DNA of 21,868 nucleotides from NCBI GenBank assembly GCA_934754775.1, contig CAKVIM010000023.1, forward strand, positions 1 to 21,868, written 5' to 3'. This DNA comes from an uncultured Candidatus Melainabacteria bacterium (GTDB taxonomy: Bacteria; Cyanobacteriota; Vampirovibrionia; Gastranaerophilales; Gastranaerophilaceae). Of this stretch, positions 14,504 through 20,006 are shown piece after piece. The translations under genes and the position numbers were made by a program. Position 1 is the stretch's first letter; each line of letters begins with the position of its first letter. Under the pieces are notes generated by a model that saw nothing but the letters and a program-made list of their open reading frames with translations, had not been told where the DNA came from and ran no database searches.

Positions 14504-15052
14504 ATGAAAGAAGAAATTAGAATTGATGTAAGAAATCAAACTCCAGAAAGATTAGCTGAGCAAAAAAGATGTGCAGAATTGTGTTTTAAAATCAATCAAA
14601 CAATGCCAACTAGTACAGAATGTAAGAAATTAATTAGTGAGTTGTTTAATAATTCTTTAGGTGAGAATACGGTTATTCAACCTCCTTTATATACAATACT
14701 TGCTGATACAATTAGAATTGGTAATAATGTTACTATTTTAAATGGTTTTAAATGTATGTCAGCCGGAGGTTTGATAATTGAAGAGAATACAATGATTTCT
14801 TTAAATTGTGTTATTGCCACAAATAATCATGATTTTTACGACAGGTATATTATTACTTGCAAGCCTGTACATATAAAAAAGAATGTATGGATTGGGGTGA
14901 ATGTTACAATATTACCAGGGGTAACAATAGGAGAAAATGCAGTTGTTGGAGCGGGTGCTGTTGTAACAAAAGATGTTCCGGATAATGCTATTGTTGTTGG
15001 TAATCCTGCAAGAGTAATTAAATATTTAGATAAGGATAAATTTAAGAAATAA
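14504..15052 (+). CDS. Left-handed beta-helix (hexapeptide) O-acetyltransferase, likely moron gene
   Basis: The 182-residue protein matches the maltose/galactoside O-acetyltransferase (Maa/LacA/NodL) group. An N-terminal helical part (residues 1-50) is followed by hexapeptide repeats from about residue 65. The catalytic-type His is in ATNNHDFYDR. The end is VWIGVNVTILPGVTIGENAVVGAGAVVTKDVP-(D)NAIVVGNPARVIK, the standard C-terminus. These enzymes transfer acetyl from acetyl-CoA to a sugar hydroxyl. It is the only + strand gene inside the - strand array, with its own likely promoter (TTTAGA-N17-TATTAT, 14454-14482) and AGAGG before the ATG. This is the layout of a lysogenic-conversion gene, perhaps modifying surface sugars. 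The substrate is unknown. Confidence 0.88.
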   Translation: MKEEIRIDVRNQTPERLAEQKRCAELCFKINQTMPTSTECKKLISELFNNSLGENTVIQPPLYTILADTIRIGNNVTILNGFKCMSAGGLIIEENTMISLNCVIATNNHDFYDRYIITCKPVHIKKNVWIGVNVTILPGVTIGENAVVGAGAVVTKDVPDNAIVVGNPARVIKYLDKDKFKK

Positions 15053-15080
15053 TTACAGAATTTTAGTAATATATTTTTTT
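15052..15080 (+). terminator. Weak candidate terminator of the acetyltransferase
   Basis: ATTAC (15052-15056) and GTAAT (15066-15070) form a short AT-rich stem followed by seven Ts at 15074-15080. It lies inside the 3' end of the convergent gene. Weak. Confidence 0.35.
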
Positions 15081-15400
15081 AATCGTTCAATATCTCTATC
15101 AAATTCTTTTTTCGCATTTTGAGCGTTATCGTCACGATATGGGACATAATAACAAAGTCCTTCAGGAGTTTTCATTTCGGAATGTGGTATAAAATAAATC
15201 AATTTCCATTCTAAACCGTCAAGTGCTGAAGCTCGTGCATAACATTGCCTTTTGTATCCATCAGACTGTAATTCGAGTTTGATTTTTAAATTCTTATATT
15301 CATAGATTACACGCCTTGAAATTGATTGATGACTTGAAGAATAAGTTATATCTTCAATAATTTTTTCTGCCGATTTTTTTATTGTTTTTGTTGTTGCCAT
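15053..15400 (-). CDS. Phage protein of unknown function (115 residues)
   Basis: It has a basic N-terminus (MATTKTIKKSAEKII), a central beta-rich part (VIYEYKNLKIKLELQSDGYKRQCYARAS) and a helical C-terminus (AKKEFDRDIERLKKYI). It is unrecognised. AAGGAGG precedes the ATG, which is 12 bases after the stop of the 74-residue gene, so both are transcribed from module C. Its stop abuts the convergent acetyltransferase stop with no gap. Confidence 0.72.
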   Translation of the reverse strand: MATTKTIKKSAEKIIEDITYSSSHQSISRRVIYEYKNLKIKLELQSDGYKRQCYARASALDGLEWKLIYFIPHSEMKTPEGLCYYVPYRDDNAQNAKKEFDRDIERLKKYITKIL

Positions 15401-15412
15401 ATTTATACCTCC

Positions 15413-15637
15413 TTATCTGTCAGCCTTTGTGCCATCACTAAATACTAATTCATCGATTCTCAAGTCTCCGCTTGAAGAATCCTTGCGATATTTGATGCTT
15501 TTGAAACCTTTTTCATCACAAAATGCAAATACCCCACAGCCTTCAAAAGCTATGCCATACTTTTTAGAAAATTTTTCTAATTCAGTAATAAATTTTTGGT
15601 AATTACGTTCTTCTTTTTCTTCTAAATAAATGCCCAT
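15413..15637 (-). CDS. Small phage protein of unknown function (74 residues), unit C
   Basis: An N-terminal charged helix (EEKEERNYQKFITELEKFSKKYG) is followed by short strands (GVFAFCDEKGFKSIKYRKD). It is unrecognised. AAAGGA lies before the ATG and module C upstream. First gene of a two-gene unit. Confidence 0.7.
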   Translation of the reverse strand: MGIYLEEKEERNYQKFITELEKFSKKYGIAFEGCGVFAFCDEKGFKSIKYRKDSSSGDLRIDELVFSDGTKADR

Positions 15638-15672
15638 CGTTTTGTCCTTTCTTTGTTTTGTTTTACATACAC

Positions 15673-15734
15673 ATTAATCACTTTGAATGAGTTTCATATC
15701 AACTCATTCAAAGTGTTTTGTATCATTCGGACAC
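15673..15734 (-). promoter_or_regulatory. Repeated promoter-like module, copy C (perfect inverted repeat)
   Basis: GTGTC-CG-AATGATAC (15720-15734), 40 bases, then GATTAAT (15673-15679), 35 bases before the ATG. The interval contains a perfect 15-base inverted repeat, CACTTTGAATGAGTT / AACTCATTCAAAGTG with a 7-base centre, the most symmetric of the eight copies. TTGATA-N18-ATTAAT is present. Confidence 0.75.
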
Positions 15735-15736
15735 AA

Positions 15737-16015
15737 TTAATTAATATCTTCGAACGGTGTTAAAACGGTTTTTGAAGTTCTACTTTTAAATGTTTTTTTA
15801 ATCGCCTCTAAAGCTTCCTCTTTTGTATCAAAATCATCAGTTGTTGAATATTCATCTGAATTGCCGGAGTAATCTAAAAAGTAAACGTATCCGTAAAATT
15901 TATTTTTTACATTTTCGTCTCGGTATTCACTATGTAAAATCTCATAATAACCTTTGGCTAATAATGTTGCATCACCTGATAAAATCGGTTTTTCAAAATA
16001 TTTGTCTTTTGCCAT
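15737..16015 (-). CDS. Phage protein of unknown function (92 residues), unit D
   Basis: The middle is rich in Tyr and acidic residues (YYEILHSEYRDENVKNKFYGYVYFLDYSGNSDEYST), suggesting a small beta-sheet protein, and a helix (KEEALEAIKKTFKS) follows. It is unrecognised. AAAGGAG precedes the ATG, module D is upstream, and the stop is two bases before box 1 of module C. Confidence 0.72.
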   Translation of the reverse strand: MAKDKYFEKPILSGDATLLAKGYYEILHSEYRDENVKNKFYGYVYFLDYSGNSDEYSTTDDFDTKEEALEAIKKTFKSRTSKTVLTPFEDIN

Positions 16016-16050
16016 AATATTTAGCTCCTTTTGTTATGTATCACACCTGT

Positions 16051-16112
16051 ATTAATCACTCTTAATCTATGACATATCAACTCATTTGAATCCTTTTGTA
16101 TCATTCGGACAC
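16051..16112 (-). promoter_or_regulatory. Repeated promoter-like module, copy D
   Basis: GTGTC-CG-AATGATAC (16098-16112), 40 bases, then GATTAAT (16051-16057) with ACAGGTGT, 35 bases before the ATG. TTGATA-N18-ATTAAT is present. The upstream gene's TAA is separated from box 1 by two bases. Confidence 0.75.
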
Positions 16113-16114
16113 AT

Positions 16115-16369
16115 TTATTGAATTCTATCGATGTACCATTCTGATTGAACAAAATTATTGAAATTCCAACGCAGGTCGTTATAAAAATCTGTATGATAAT
16201 CGATATTCATCGTCATAAACGGTGGCATTAACATATTCTTTTGCATTTGTTGATTTGAGTAAATTTGAATAGCACAAGCTAATTCATTTTTGAATTTCAC
16301 TTTAAATTTATCGAAGCTTAATTCTTGTTTTTCATCGTATTTTCGCCTATTGCGTATAATTATTTTCAT
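16115..16369 (-). CDS. Small phage protein of unknown function (84 residues)
   Basis: It has a basic start (MKIIIRNRRKYDEK) and is Met/Asn/Phe-rich after residue 40 (QKNMLMPPFMTMNIDYHTDFYNDLRW). It is unrecognised. AAAGGA lies before the ATG, 26 bases after the stop of the 93-residue gene, so it is the second gene of unit E. Confidence 0.68.
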   Translation of the reverse strand: MKIIIRNRRKYDEKQELSFDKFKVKFKNELACAIQIYSNQQMQKNMLMPPFMTMNIDYHTDFYNDLRWNFNNFVQSEWYIDRIQ

Positions 16370-16395
16370 AAATTAATCCTTTTTATATAAAACCT

Positions 16396-16677
16396 TTAGA
16401 TATAATGCCAATTTAGTTTTTCGGTTGTATCTGCACAAGCAGTAACTTCAACTCCAAATTGTTTTTCGATTTTATCCATAATTTTACCCATAAGTTTTTC
16501 AACTTTTTTGTCTTCGTAATACCAAAACCAGTAAACTAATGTTATTTCATTGTCATTTGAAAAACCCCATTTTTTAGGGCGGATGTTTGAAGGCTTGCCG
16601 GTGCAGATTTTGTTAATAGCCTTTTCAATTTTTGTTTCTAATTTTGCTCTTTGTTCTTGTTCTTTTTTTGTTGTCAT
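16396..16677 (-). CDS. Phage protein of unknown function (93 residues), unit E
   Basis: The charged N-terminal helix (KKEQEQRAKLETKIEKAINKI) precedes a Trp/Tyr-rich stretch (ITLVYWFWYYEDKKVEKL) and a second helix (KIMDKIEKQFGVEV). It is unrecognised. AAAGGAG lies before the ATG and module E upstream. Confidence 0.7.
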   Translation of the reverse strand: MTTKKEQEQRAKLETKIEKAINKICTGKPSNIRPKKWGFSNDNEITLVYWFWYYEDKKVEKLMGKIMDKIEKQFGVEVTACADTTEKLNWHYI

Positions 16678-16711
16678 AATGTTGTCTCCTTTTAATATGT
16701 TCTACACCTGT

Positions 16712-16773
16712 ATTAATCACTCTGAATGAATGTCATATCAAGCCATTTAAACTGTTTTGTATCATTCGGACAC
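16712..16773 (-). promoter_or_regulatory. Repeated promoter-like module, copy E
   Basis: GTGTC-CG-AATGATAC (16759-16773), 40 bases, then GATTAAT (16712-16718) with ACAGGTGTA, 34 bases before the ATG. TTGATA-N18-ATTAAT is present. It is directly preceded by the terminator hairpin at 16775-16805. Confidence 0.75.
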
Positions 16774-16774
16774 A

Positions 16775-16805
16775 TTTAAAGTCGGATTTAAAATCCGACT
16801 TTAAA
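16775..16805 (-). terminator. Hairpin after the 67-residue gene
   Basis: A 15-base perfect inverted repeat with a single central base (TTTAAAGTCGGATTT / AAATCCGACTTTAAA) lies between the upstream stop and module E. The arms end in AAA/TTT, so it could act weakly as a terminator in both directions. Confidence 0.6.
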
Positions 16806-16817
16806 TGAGATTAAAAA

Positions 16818-17021
16818 TTAAAATATTTTTTGTGAAAATAAGTAATATGCAAGTTCTGCCGTCAACTTGTTTTCACAAATAAATGCTTCTTGTTCATCGT
16901 CGTATTTTATAAACCTTAAATTCTTTAGAACGGCATACTTAATACTTTCAAATTCTTCCGTAGTGTAATTTCTTTGAATTTTGTAAATTCTTGCACCTGC
17001 TGAAATAATCAATACTATCAT
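16818..17021 (-). CDS. Small phage protein of unknown function (67 residues), unit F
   Basis: The N-terminus is hydrophobic (MIVLIISAGARIY), too short for a clear membrane segment. The rest is mixed (EEFESIKYAVLKNLRFIKYDDEQEAFIC). It is unrecognised. AAAGGAG lies before the ATG and module F upstream. Monocistronic, followed by a hairpin. Confidence 0.68.
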   Translation of the reverse strand: MIVLIISAGARIYKIQRNYTTEEFESIKYAVLKNLRFIKYDDEQEAFICENKLTAELAYYLFSQKIF

Positions 17022-17056
17022 TTTGTTGCTCCTTTCGTTTTAGCTTTTACACCTGT

Positions 17057-17118
17057 ATTAATCACTCTGAATCAGCGTTATATCAACTTATTAGAATACT
17101 TTCGTATCATTCCAACAC
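17057..17118 (-). promoter_or_regulatory. Repeated promoter-like module, copy F
   Basis: GTGTT-GG-AATGATAC (17104-17118), 40 bases, then GATTAAT (17057-17063) with ACAGGTGTA, 35 bases before the ATG. TTGATA-N18-ATTAAT is present. Box 1 starts right after the T-run of the preceding terminator. Confidence 0.72.
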
Positions 17119-17122
17119 ATTT

Positions 17123-17149
17123 AAAAAGCTAGAGGTTAACCCTCTAGCT
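17123..17149 (-). terminator. Terminator whose loop carries the stop codon of the upstream gene
   Basis: On the minus strand AGCTAGAGG-GTTAA-CCTCTAGCT is followed by TTTTTAAA. The TAA of the 120-residue gene lies in the loop, so the last codons form the left arm. Confidence 0.8.
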
Positions 17150-17498
17150 CATATCCCAAAATCTTTCCGATTTTTAGTTCGTTTTTCCAAAGAATGTTGC
17201 AGTTTATGTACAAGAGTCGGATTTCCCTTTTTGCTTGAACAATGTCATTTTTTAAACTTTCAATGTACTCGTTTATATTCCTAACCTCCCTTTTGGATAA
17301 TCTTTTATCCTCATCACGTTCTTTTTGTAATTCGTTAATTCTACGATTAAACTTACTGATAAGCCTTTTGTAATGGAATTCCTGTTCTTCGTATTTGATT
17401 CTTTTTTCGTCCATATAATTAAACAAATCTTCAAGTATATTTTTAGGAGTTACGTTCAAATTTTGTTGTAAAAATCGTTTTTCTAATTTGTTATCCAT
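17136..17498 (-). CDS. Coiled-coil phage protein of unknown function (120 residues)
   Basis: It is almost entirely helical and highly charged, with heptad-like Leu/Ile/Tyr positions from residue 30 to 95 (KRLISKFNRRINELQKERDE, then NINEYIESLKNDIVQAKREIRLL). It is unrecognised. AGGAGG lies before the ATG, 9 bases after the stop of the 65-residue gene, so it is the second gene of unit G. It ends in a terminator. Confidence 0.72.
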   Translation of the reverse strand: MDNKLEKRFLQQNLNVTPKNILEDLFNYMDEKRIKYEEQEFHYKRLISKFNRRINELQKERDEDKRLSKREVRNINEYIESLKNDIVQAKREIRLLYINCNILWKNELKIGKILGYELEG

Positions 17499-17507
17499 TT
17501 TTACCTC

Positions 17508-17705
17508 CTAATATCCTAATGCCTTCAACACTTTGTTCATATCCTTTTCAGATGGTTCGTTATCAATCCAATCGTATGCTAAGCTATCATAAAATACGTC
17601 TGAATTTTCTACAAAACCAAGCTTTTTAAGAACCTCTAAAGTTTCATCGATGTGAACATTGATTTCATACCTAAGTGCTGATTCTTTCAAATTTTTCTTT
17701 GCCAT
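17508..17705 (-). CDS. Small phage protein of unknown function (65 residues), unit G
   Basis: The sequence starts MAKKNLKESALRYEINVHID and contains LEVLKKLGFVENSDVFYDS. The frame is open further upstream, but those codons come from the promoter module. The ATG at 17705 has AAAGGA before it and matches the spacing of the other units (33 bases from the module core). It is unrecognised. Confidence 0.7.
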   Translation of the reverse strand: MAKKNLKESALRYEINVHIDETLEVLKKLGFVENSDVFYDSLAYDWIDNEPSEKDMNKVLKALGY

Positions 17706-17738
17706 AATGTGTTCCTTTCTTTTTTTGTTTACACCGAC

Positions 17739-17800
17739 ATTAATCACTCTGAATGAGTGTCATATCAACTCATTTAGGTAGTTTTGTATCATTCGGACAC
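17739..17800 (-). promoter_or_regulatory. Repeated promoter-like module, copy G
   Basis: GTGTC-CG-AATGATAC (17786-17800), 40 bases, then GATTAAT (17739-17745) with GTCGGTGTA, 33 bases before the ATG. TTGATA-N18-ATTAAT is present, and AATGAGT/ACTCATT forms a 7-base dyad around it. This copy is near the consensus. Confidence 0.75.
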
Positions 17801-17804
17801 ATTT

Positions 17805-17832
17805 AAAAAAGTGGGGATGTTTAGTTCCCCAC
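17805..17832 (-). terminator. Terminator of the DUF4268 gene
   Basis: On the minus strand GTGGGGA-ACTAAACA-TCCCCAC is followed by TTTTTT, 12 bases after the stop. Module G begins immediately after the T-run. Confidence 0.88.
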
Positions 17833-17843
17833 AATTTTTTTGA

Positions 17844-18659
17844 TTACAAATATTTGCAAAAAGTTTCTTTAAATTCTTCCGCCATGTTTATGTGCTTTTT
17901 ACAAGCTTCTTCAAAATTGTTGTCATCTGATAGATTAAATAGCTCAGTTTTACGGATTCTTGAGGATTTCACACCTTCTTTATTATGCCAATCAAGTGTA
18001 CCGAGTGCGGTTTCGATTTCGGTTTTGAAGTTCAACAGGTGTTCAAATTTTGTTTTATCGTTGTTTATAAACAACTCTGTAGCAACATAGTTTTCGGTTG
18101 CACTAATTGTTTGAACGATTTGCACTCCGCTTTTTCCGATTGATATGTATTGAAAATGTTGTGGCTTGCTATTCATTGGAATTTGCATTTGACTTTGTAA
18201 TTCATCGCAAACTTCAAAATATTTTGCCCAGTATGATTTTTGAATTATTGATGCCGGACTGTTGAGGTTTTTAATCGGCTTTTTCTTGATTGGCGGTTTG
18301 GCTAAACAAGTGCAATCCAAGTATCCTTCATCGTTTGGTGTAACTTTAATAACAAAAATGCCGGAATTGTGCATGTGAGAATTTACTTTTTCAACAAAAT
18401 TCATAATCTTTTCTTTCTCATTTGTAACTATCCAAACGATGTATGATTCATCTTTCATTGAGTTTGGGTTTGTTGATTCAAATAAATTTAAGAACGATTC
18501 AAAGTTTTGTGTAAGTTCAACTATTTTACACAAATTTTCCGCTTTTGTTTTTGTGTATTTTGACACGATGTCAACAATAGCCGTTGGTAATGGATTGTTT
18601 GCTACAAATTCTTGAAAATTTGCTTTGCTTTTTAGTGCGTTTTCTACGTTATTTGTCAT
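17844..18659 (-). CDS. DUF4268 protein, possibly a reduced nuclease-like protein
   Basis: The 271-residue protein resembles the DUF4268 family in its C-terminal half. YWAKYFEVCDEL is followed by PQHFQYISIGKSGVQIV, then ATELFINNDKTKFEHLLNFKTEIETALGTLDWHNKE and SSRIRKTELF. Full-length members usually carry an N-terminal PD-(D/E)XK-like nuclease region. Here residues 1-110 keep only something like its last part (IVWIVTNEKEKIMNFVEKVN), and no clear nuclease triad is seen. ATG 18659 has AGGAGG at a good distance. The open frame to 18734 runs through a GC-richer leader hairpin and is not favoured. Activity and role in the phage are unknown. Confidence 0.75.
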   Translation of the reverse strand: MTNNVENALKSKANFQEFVANNPLPTAIVDIVSKYTKTKAENLCKIVELTQNFESFLNLFESTNPNSMKDESYIVWIVTNEKEKIMNFVEKVNSHMHNSGIFVIKVTPNDEGYLDCTCLAKPPIKKKPIKNLNSPASIIQKSYWAKYFEVCDELQSQMQIPMNSKPQHFQYISIGKSGVQIVQTISATENYVATELFINNDKTKFEHLLNFKTEIETALGTLDWHNKEGVKSSRIRKTELFNLSDDNNFEEACKKHINMAEEFKETFCKYL

Positions 18660-18685
18660 ATAGACCTCCTTTTTATTATTCTTGG

Positions 18686-18734
18686 TTGTCGGCGTTAAAC
18701 GGGTATCGCTGCCGCTTGCACCCTCTGCCGACAA
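18686..18734 (-). promoter_or_regulatory. GC-rich structured leader of the DUF4268 gene
   Basis: TTGTCGGC/GCCGACAA (8 bp, outer) and GGGT/ACCC (inner) form a two-stem hairpin between module H and the ribosome-binding site. It is an insertion of roughly 55 bases not present in the other seven units and is richer in G+C than its surroundings. It could be a protein-binding RNA leader or an imported fragment. Confidence 0.45.
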
Positions 18735-18748
18735 TCCGCTACAGTCAC

Positions 18749-18811
18749 ATTAATCACTCGGTGTGATTGGAATTGGAAGTCTATTGGTTTGATTTCGTAT
18801 CATTCAGACAC
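18749..18811 (-). promoter_or_regulatory. Repeated promoter-like module, copy H
   Basis: GTGTC-TG-AATGATAC (18797-18811), 41 bases, then GATTAAT (18749-18755) with GTGACTGTA. The -35-like hexamer is TTCCAA. The distance to the ATG is 89 bases because of the leader hairpin. Box 1 overlaps the end of the late operon: its first bases adjoin the TGA at 18814. Confidence 0.68.
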
Positions 18812-18813
18812 AA

Positions 18814-19104
18814 TCACGCTCTTAATTCTTTTGCGACTTCAAGCAAATAGTTCGCAAAAGTTTCAATTGCTGAAACACCTTGATTAAAGCAATAATCGTC
18901 AAGTTCATTTGGAGTATTTTTGATTTTGTCTTTCAATTTAAACAAACTATCAATCGCAGGTTGAGTGTATTTTGCAAGATTTTCATACAATTTTGTAATC
19001 GAATTTGGGACATTCTTTTTCATTAGTTTTAAAATAAACGGCTGAATAACAAGCCAAATTACACTAAAATCTTTCCAATTTTTAATAATAGAAAAAATGT
19101 TCAT
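18814..19104 (-). CDS. Small protein following the endolysin; possible lysis accessory or holin
   Basis: The 96-residue protein has one moderately hydrophobic stretch (FSVIWLVIQPFILKLM, residues 13-28). A helical, charged remainder (PAIDSLFKLKDKIKN and ETFANYLLEVAKELRA) follows. Its ATG overlaps the amidase stop (TAATG), with AAAGGA upstream, so the two are translated together. Position next to an endolysin suggests a lysis function, but the hydrophobic segment is short for a holin and no family is recognised. Confidence 0.65.
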   Translation of the reverse strand: MNIFSIIKNWKDFSVIWLVIQPFILKLMKKNVPNSITKLYENLAKYTQPAIDSLFKLKDKIKNTPNELDDYCFNQGVSAIETFANYLLEVAKELRA

Positions 19105-19622
19105 TAATTAATTCCTTTCTGTTTTTTCTGCTGTAAAATGTACCATTGAATTTTATTCCTCAAATAATCACCAATTCTGTCTTTTGTAAGATTTGGCAAA
19201 TATGGAAGATAAGTAAAATCAATTTTTGTTGCACTTGTTGTATTTGGGTGAGTTTGACCGAATTCATAATGAGTAAAAACGGTTTTATTTGTTACCAGAA
19301 TTCCGTATGCCGTACACAATTTCGCAACTTTTGCACACATAGCTTCTACTTGTTTTTGAGTTAGCGGATATTTTGTTTTCTTGGCTTGGAGATTAAATCC
19401 GTACATTCCGCAACAAGAAACACCGATACAACCAGTATTTCCTCCGCCACAATGTTTGGCATATATTCCGTCAGTACAATTCAGGTTGTCTTCAGGCTTG
19501 TATTTGCCTTTGTATTCTTTTCCGTTTTTATCAAAAAGAAAGTGGTAACAATCCAAATTCTGCTCACAAGGCATATTTGCACCTGCTGTCCAATGCATAC
19601 AAATTTTAGTTAGTGATGTCAT
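19104..19622 (-). CDS. N-acetylmuramoyl-L-alanine amidase endolysin (Amidase_2/PGRP fold)
   Basis: The 172-residue protein cleaves the bond between N-acetylmuramic acid and L-alanine in peptidoglycan. Family features: CMHWTAG with zinc ligand H10; CYHFLFDKNG; HCGGGNTGCIGVSCCGMYG, the IGI-type strand; TQKQVEAMCAKVAKLCTAYGI; and FTHYEFGQTHPNTTSATKID with the second His and the K-x-D type end of this amidase group. There is no signal peptide, so export needs a holin or another route. It is Cys-rich for its size (for example C19, C25). It overlaps the upstream gene by 17 bases and has GGAGGAAAA before the ATG. Confidence 0.92.
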   Translation of the reverse strand: MTSLTKICMHWTAGANMPCEQNLDCYHFLFDKNGKEYKGKYKPEDNLNCTDGIYAKHCGGGNTGCIGVSCCGMYGFNLQAKKTKYPLTQKQVEAMCAKVAKLCTAYGILVTNKTVFTHYEFGQTHPNTTSATKIDFTYLPYLPNLTKDRIGDYLRNKIQWYILQQKKQKGIN

Positions 19623-20004
19623 TATTTTCCTCCAACATTGTTTTTTTGGTTGATAATTCTGAATATTTTTCTCGAAGTTTGGTGATTTGATTTTGATAAA
19701 ATGTCAGATATGGAATTCCATCTTCGTTTGTACCGCCTTCACGCAAAGCTCTTATGGATTTTAGGTCTAATTCGTCAAGTTGTTCTTGAATAGCTTGTTT
19801 TTCATCTTCTATTTCAAGAATTCGTTTTTGCGTTTCTGTTCTTTTGGGGCATTTTTCTTCTAAGTACCAAAAGTTATCGATTTCTGATTGTTGAACGTTT
19901 AATTCAACAAAACCGATAGATTTGTAGTATTCTATATCATCTCCGAGTCCGACATTACACAAGCCTGTTTCGGAGTTTACAATTTCACCGTATTTCAAAA
20001 CCAT
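19606..20004 (-). CDS. Tail-associated phage protein (possible fibre assembly factor)
   Basis: The 132-residue protein has an N-terminal part (LKYGEIVNSETGLCNVGLGDDIEYYKSIGF) of the type found in small proteins that follow tail-fibre genes. A coiled coil follows (residues about 60-85, KRILEIEDEKQAIQEQLDEL) and a second helix (NQITKLREKYSELSTKK). It lies directly after the fibre gene, with its AAAGGA ribosome-binding site inside the last codons of that gene. A chaperone or fibre-accessory role is inferred from position only. Confidence 0.65.
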   Translation of the reverse strand: MVLKYGEIVNSETGLCNVGLGDDIEYYKSIGFVELNVQQSEIDNFWYLEEKCPKRTETQKRILEIEDEKQAIQEQLDELDLKSIRALREGGTNEDGIPYLTFYQNQITKLREKYSELSTKKTMLEENNDITN

Positions 20005-20006
20005 AT

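Noticed and set aside
15827..15845. Second hammerhead core (CTGATGA on the minus strand)
   Set aside because: It is inside a coding frame and no GAAA box with pairing stems lies nearby. The same holds for the CTGATGA at about 21285-21295.
18660..18734. N-terminal extension of the DUF4268 gene
   Set aside because: The extra codons run through the GC-rich leader hairpin, no ribosome-binding site precedes 18734, and the ATG at 18659 has a perfect AGGAGG.
13942..18811. Repeated blocks as integron attC sites or a CRISPR array
   Set aside because: The copies lack attC core sites and consistent folding symmetry, no integron integrase is seen, and the spacing is by genes rather than short spacers. 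Position before each ATG and -35/-10-like hexamers fit promoters better.
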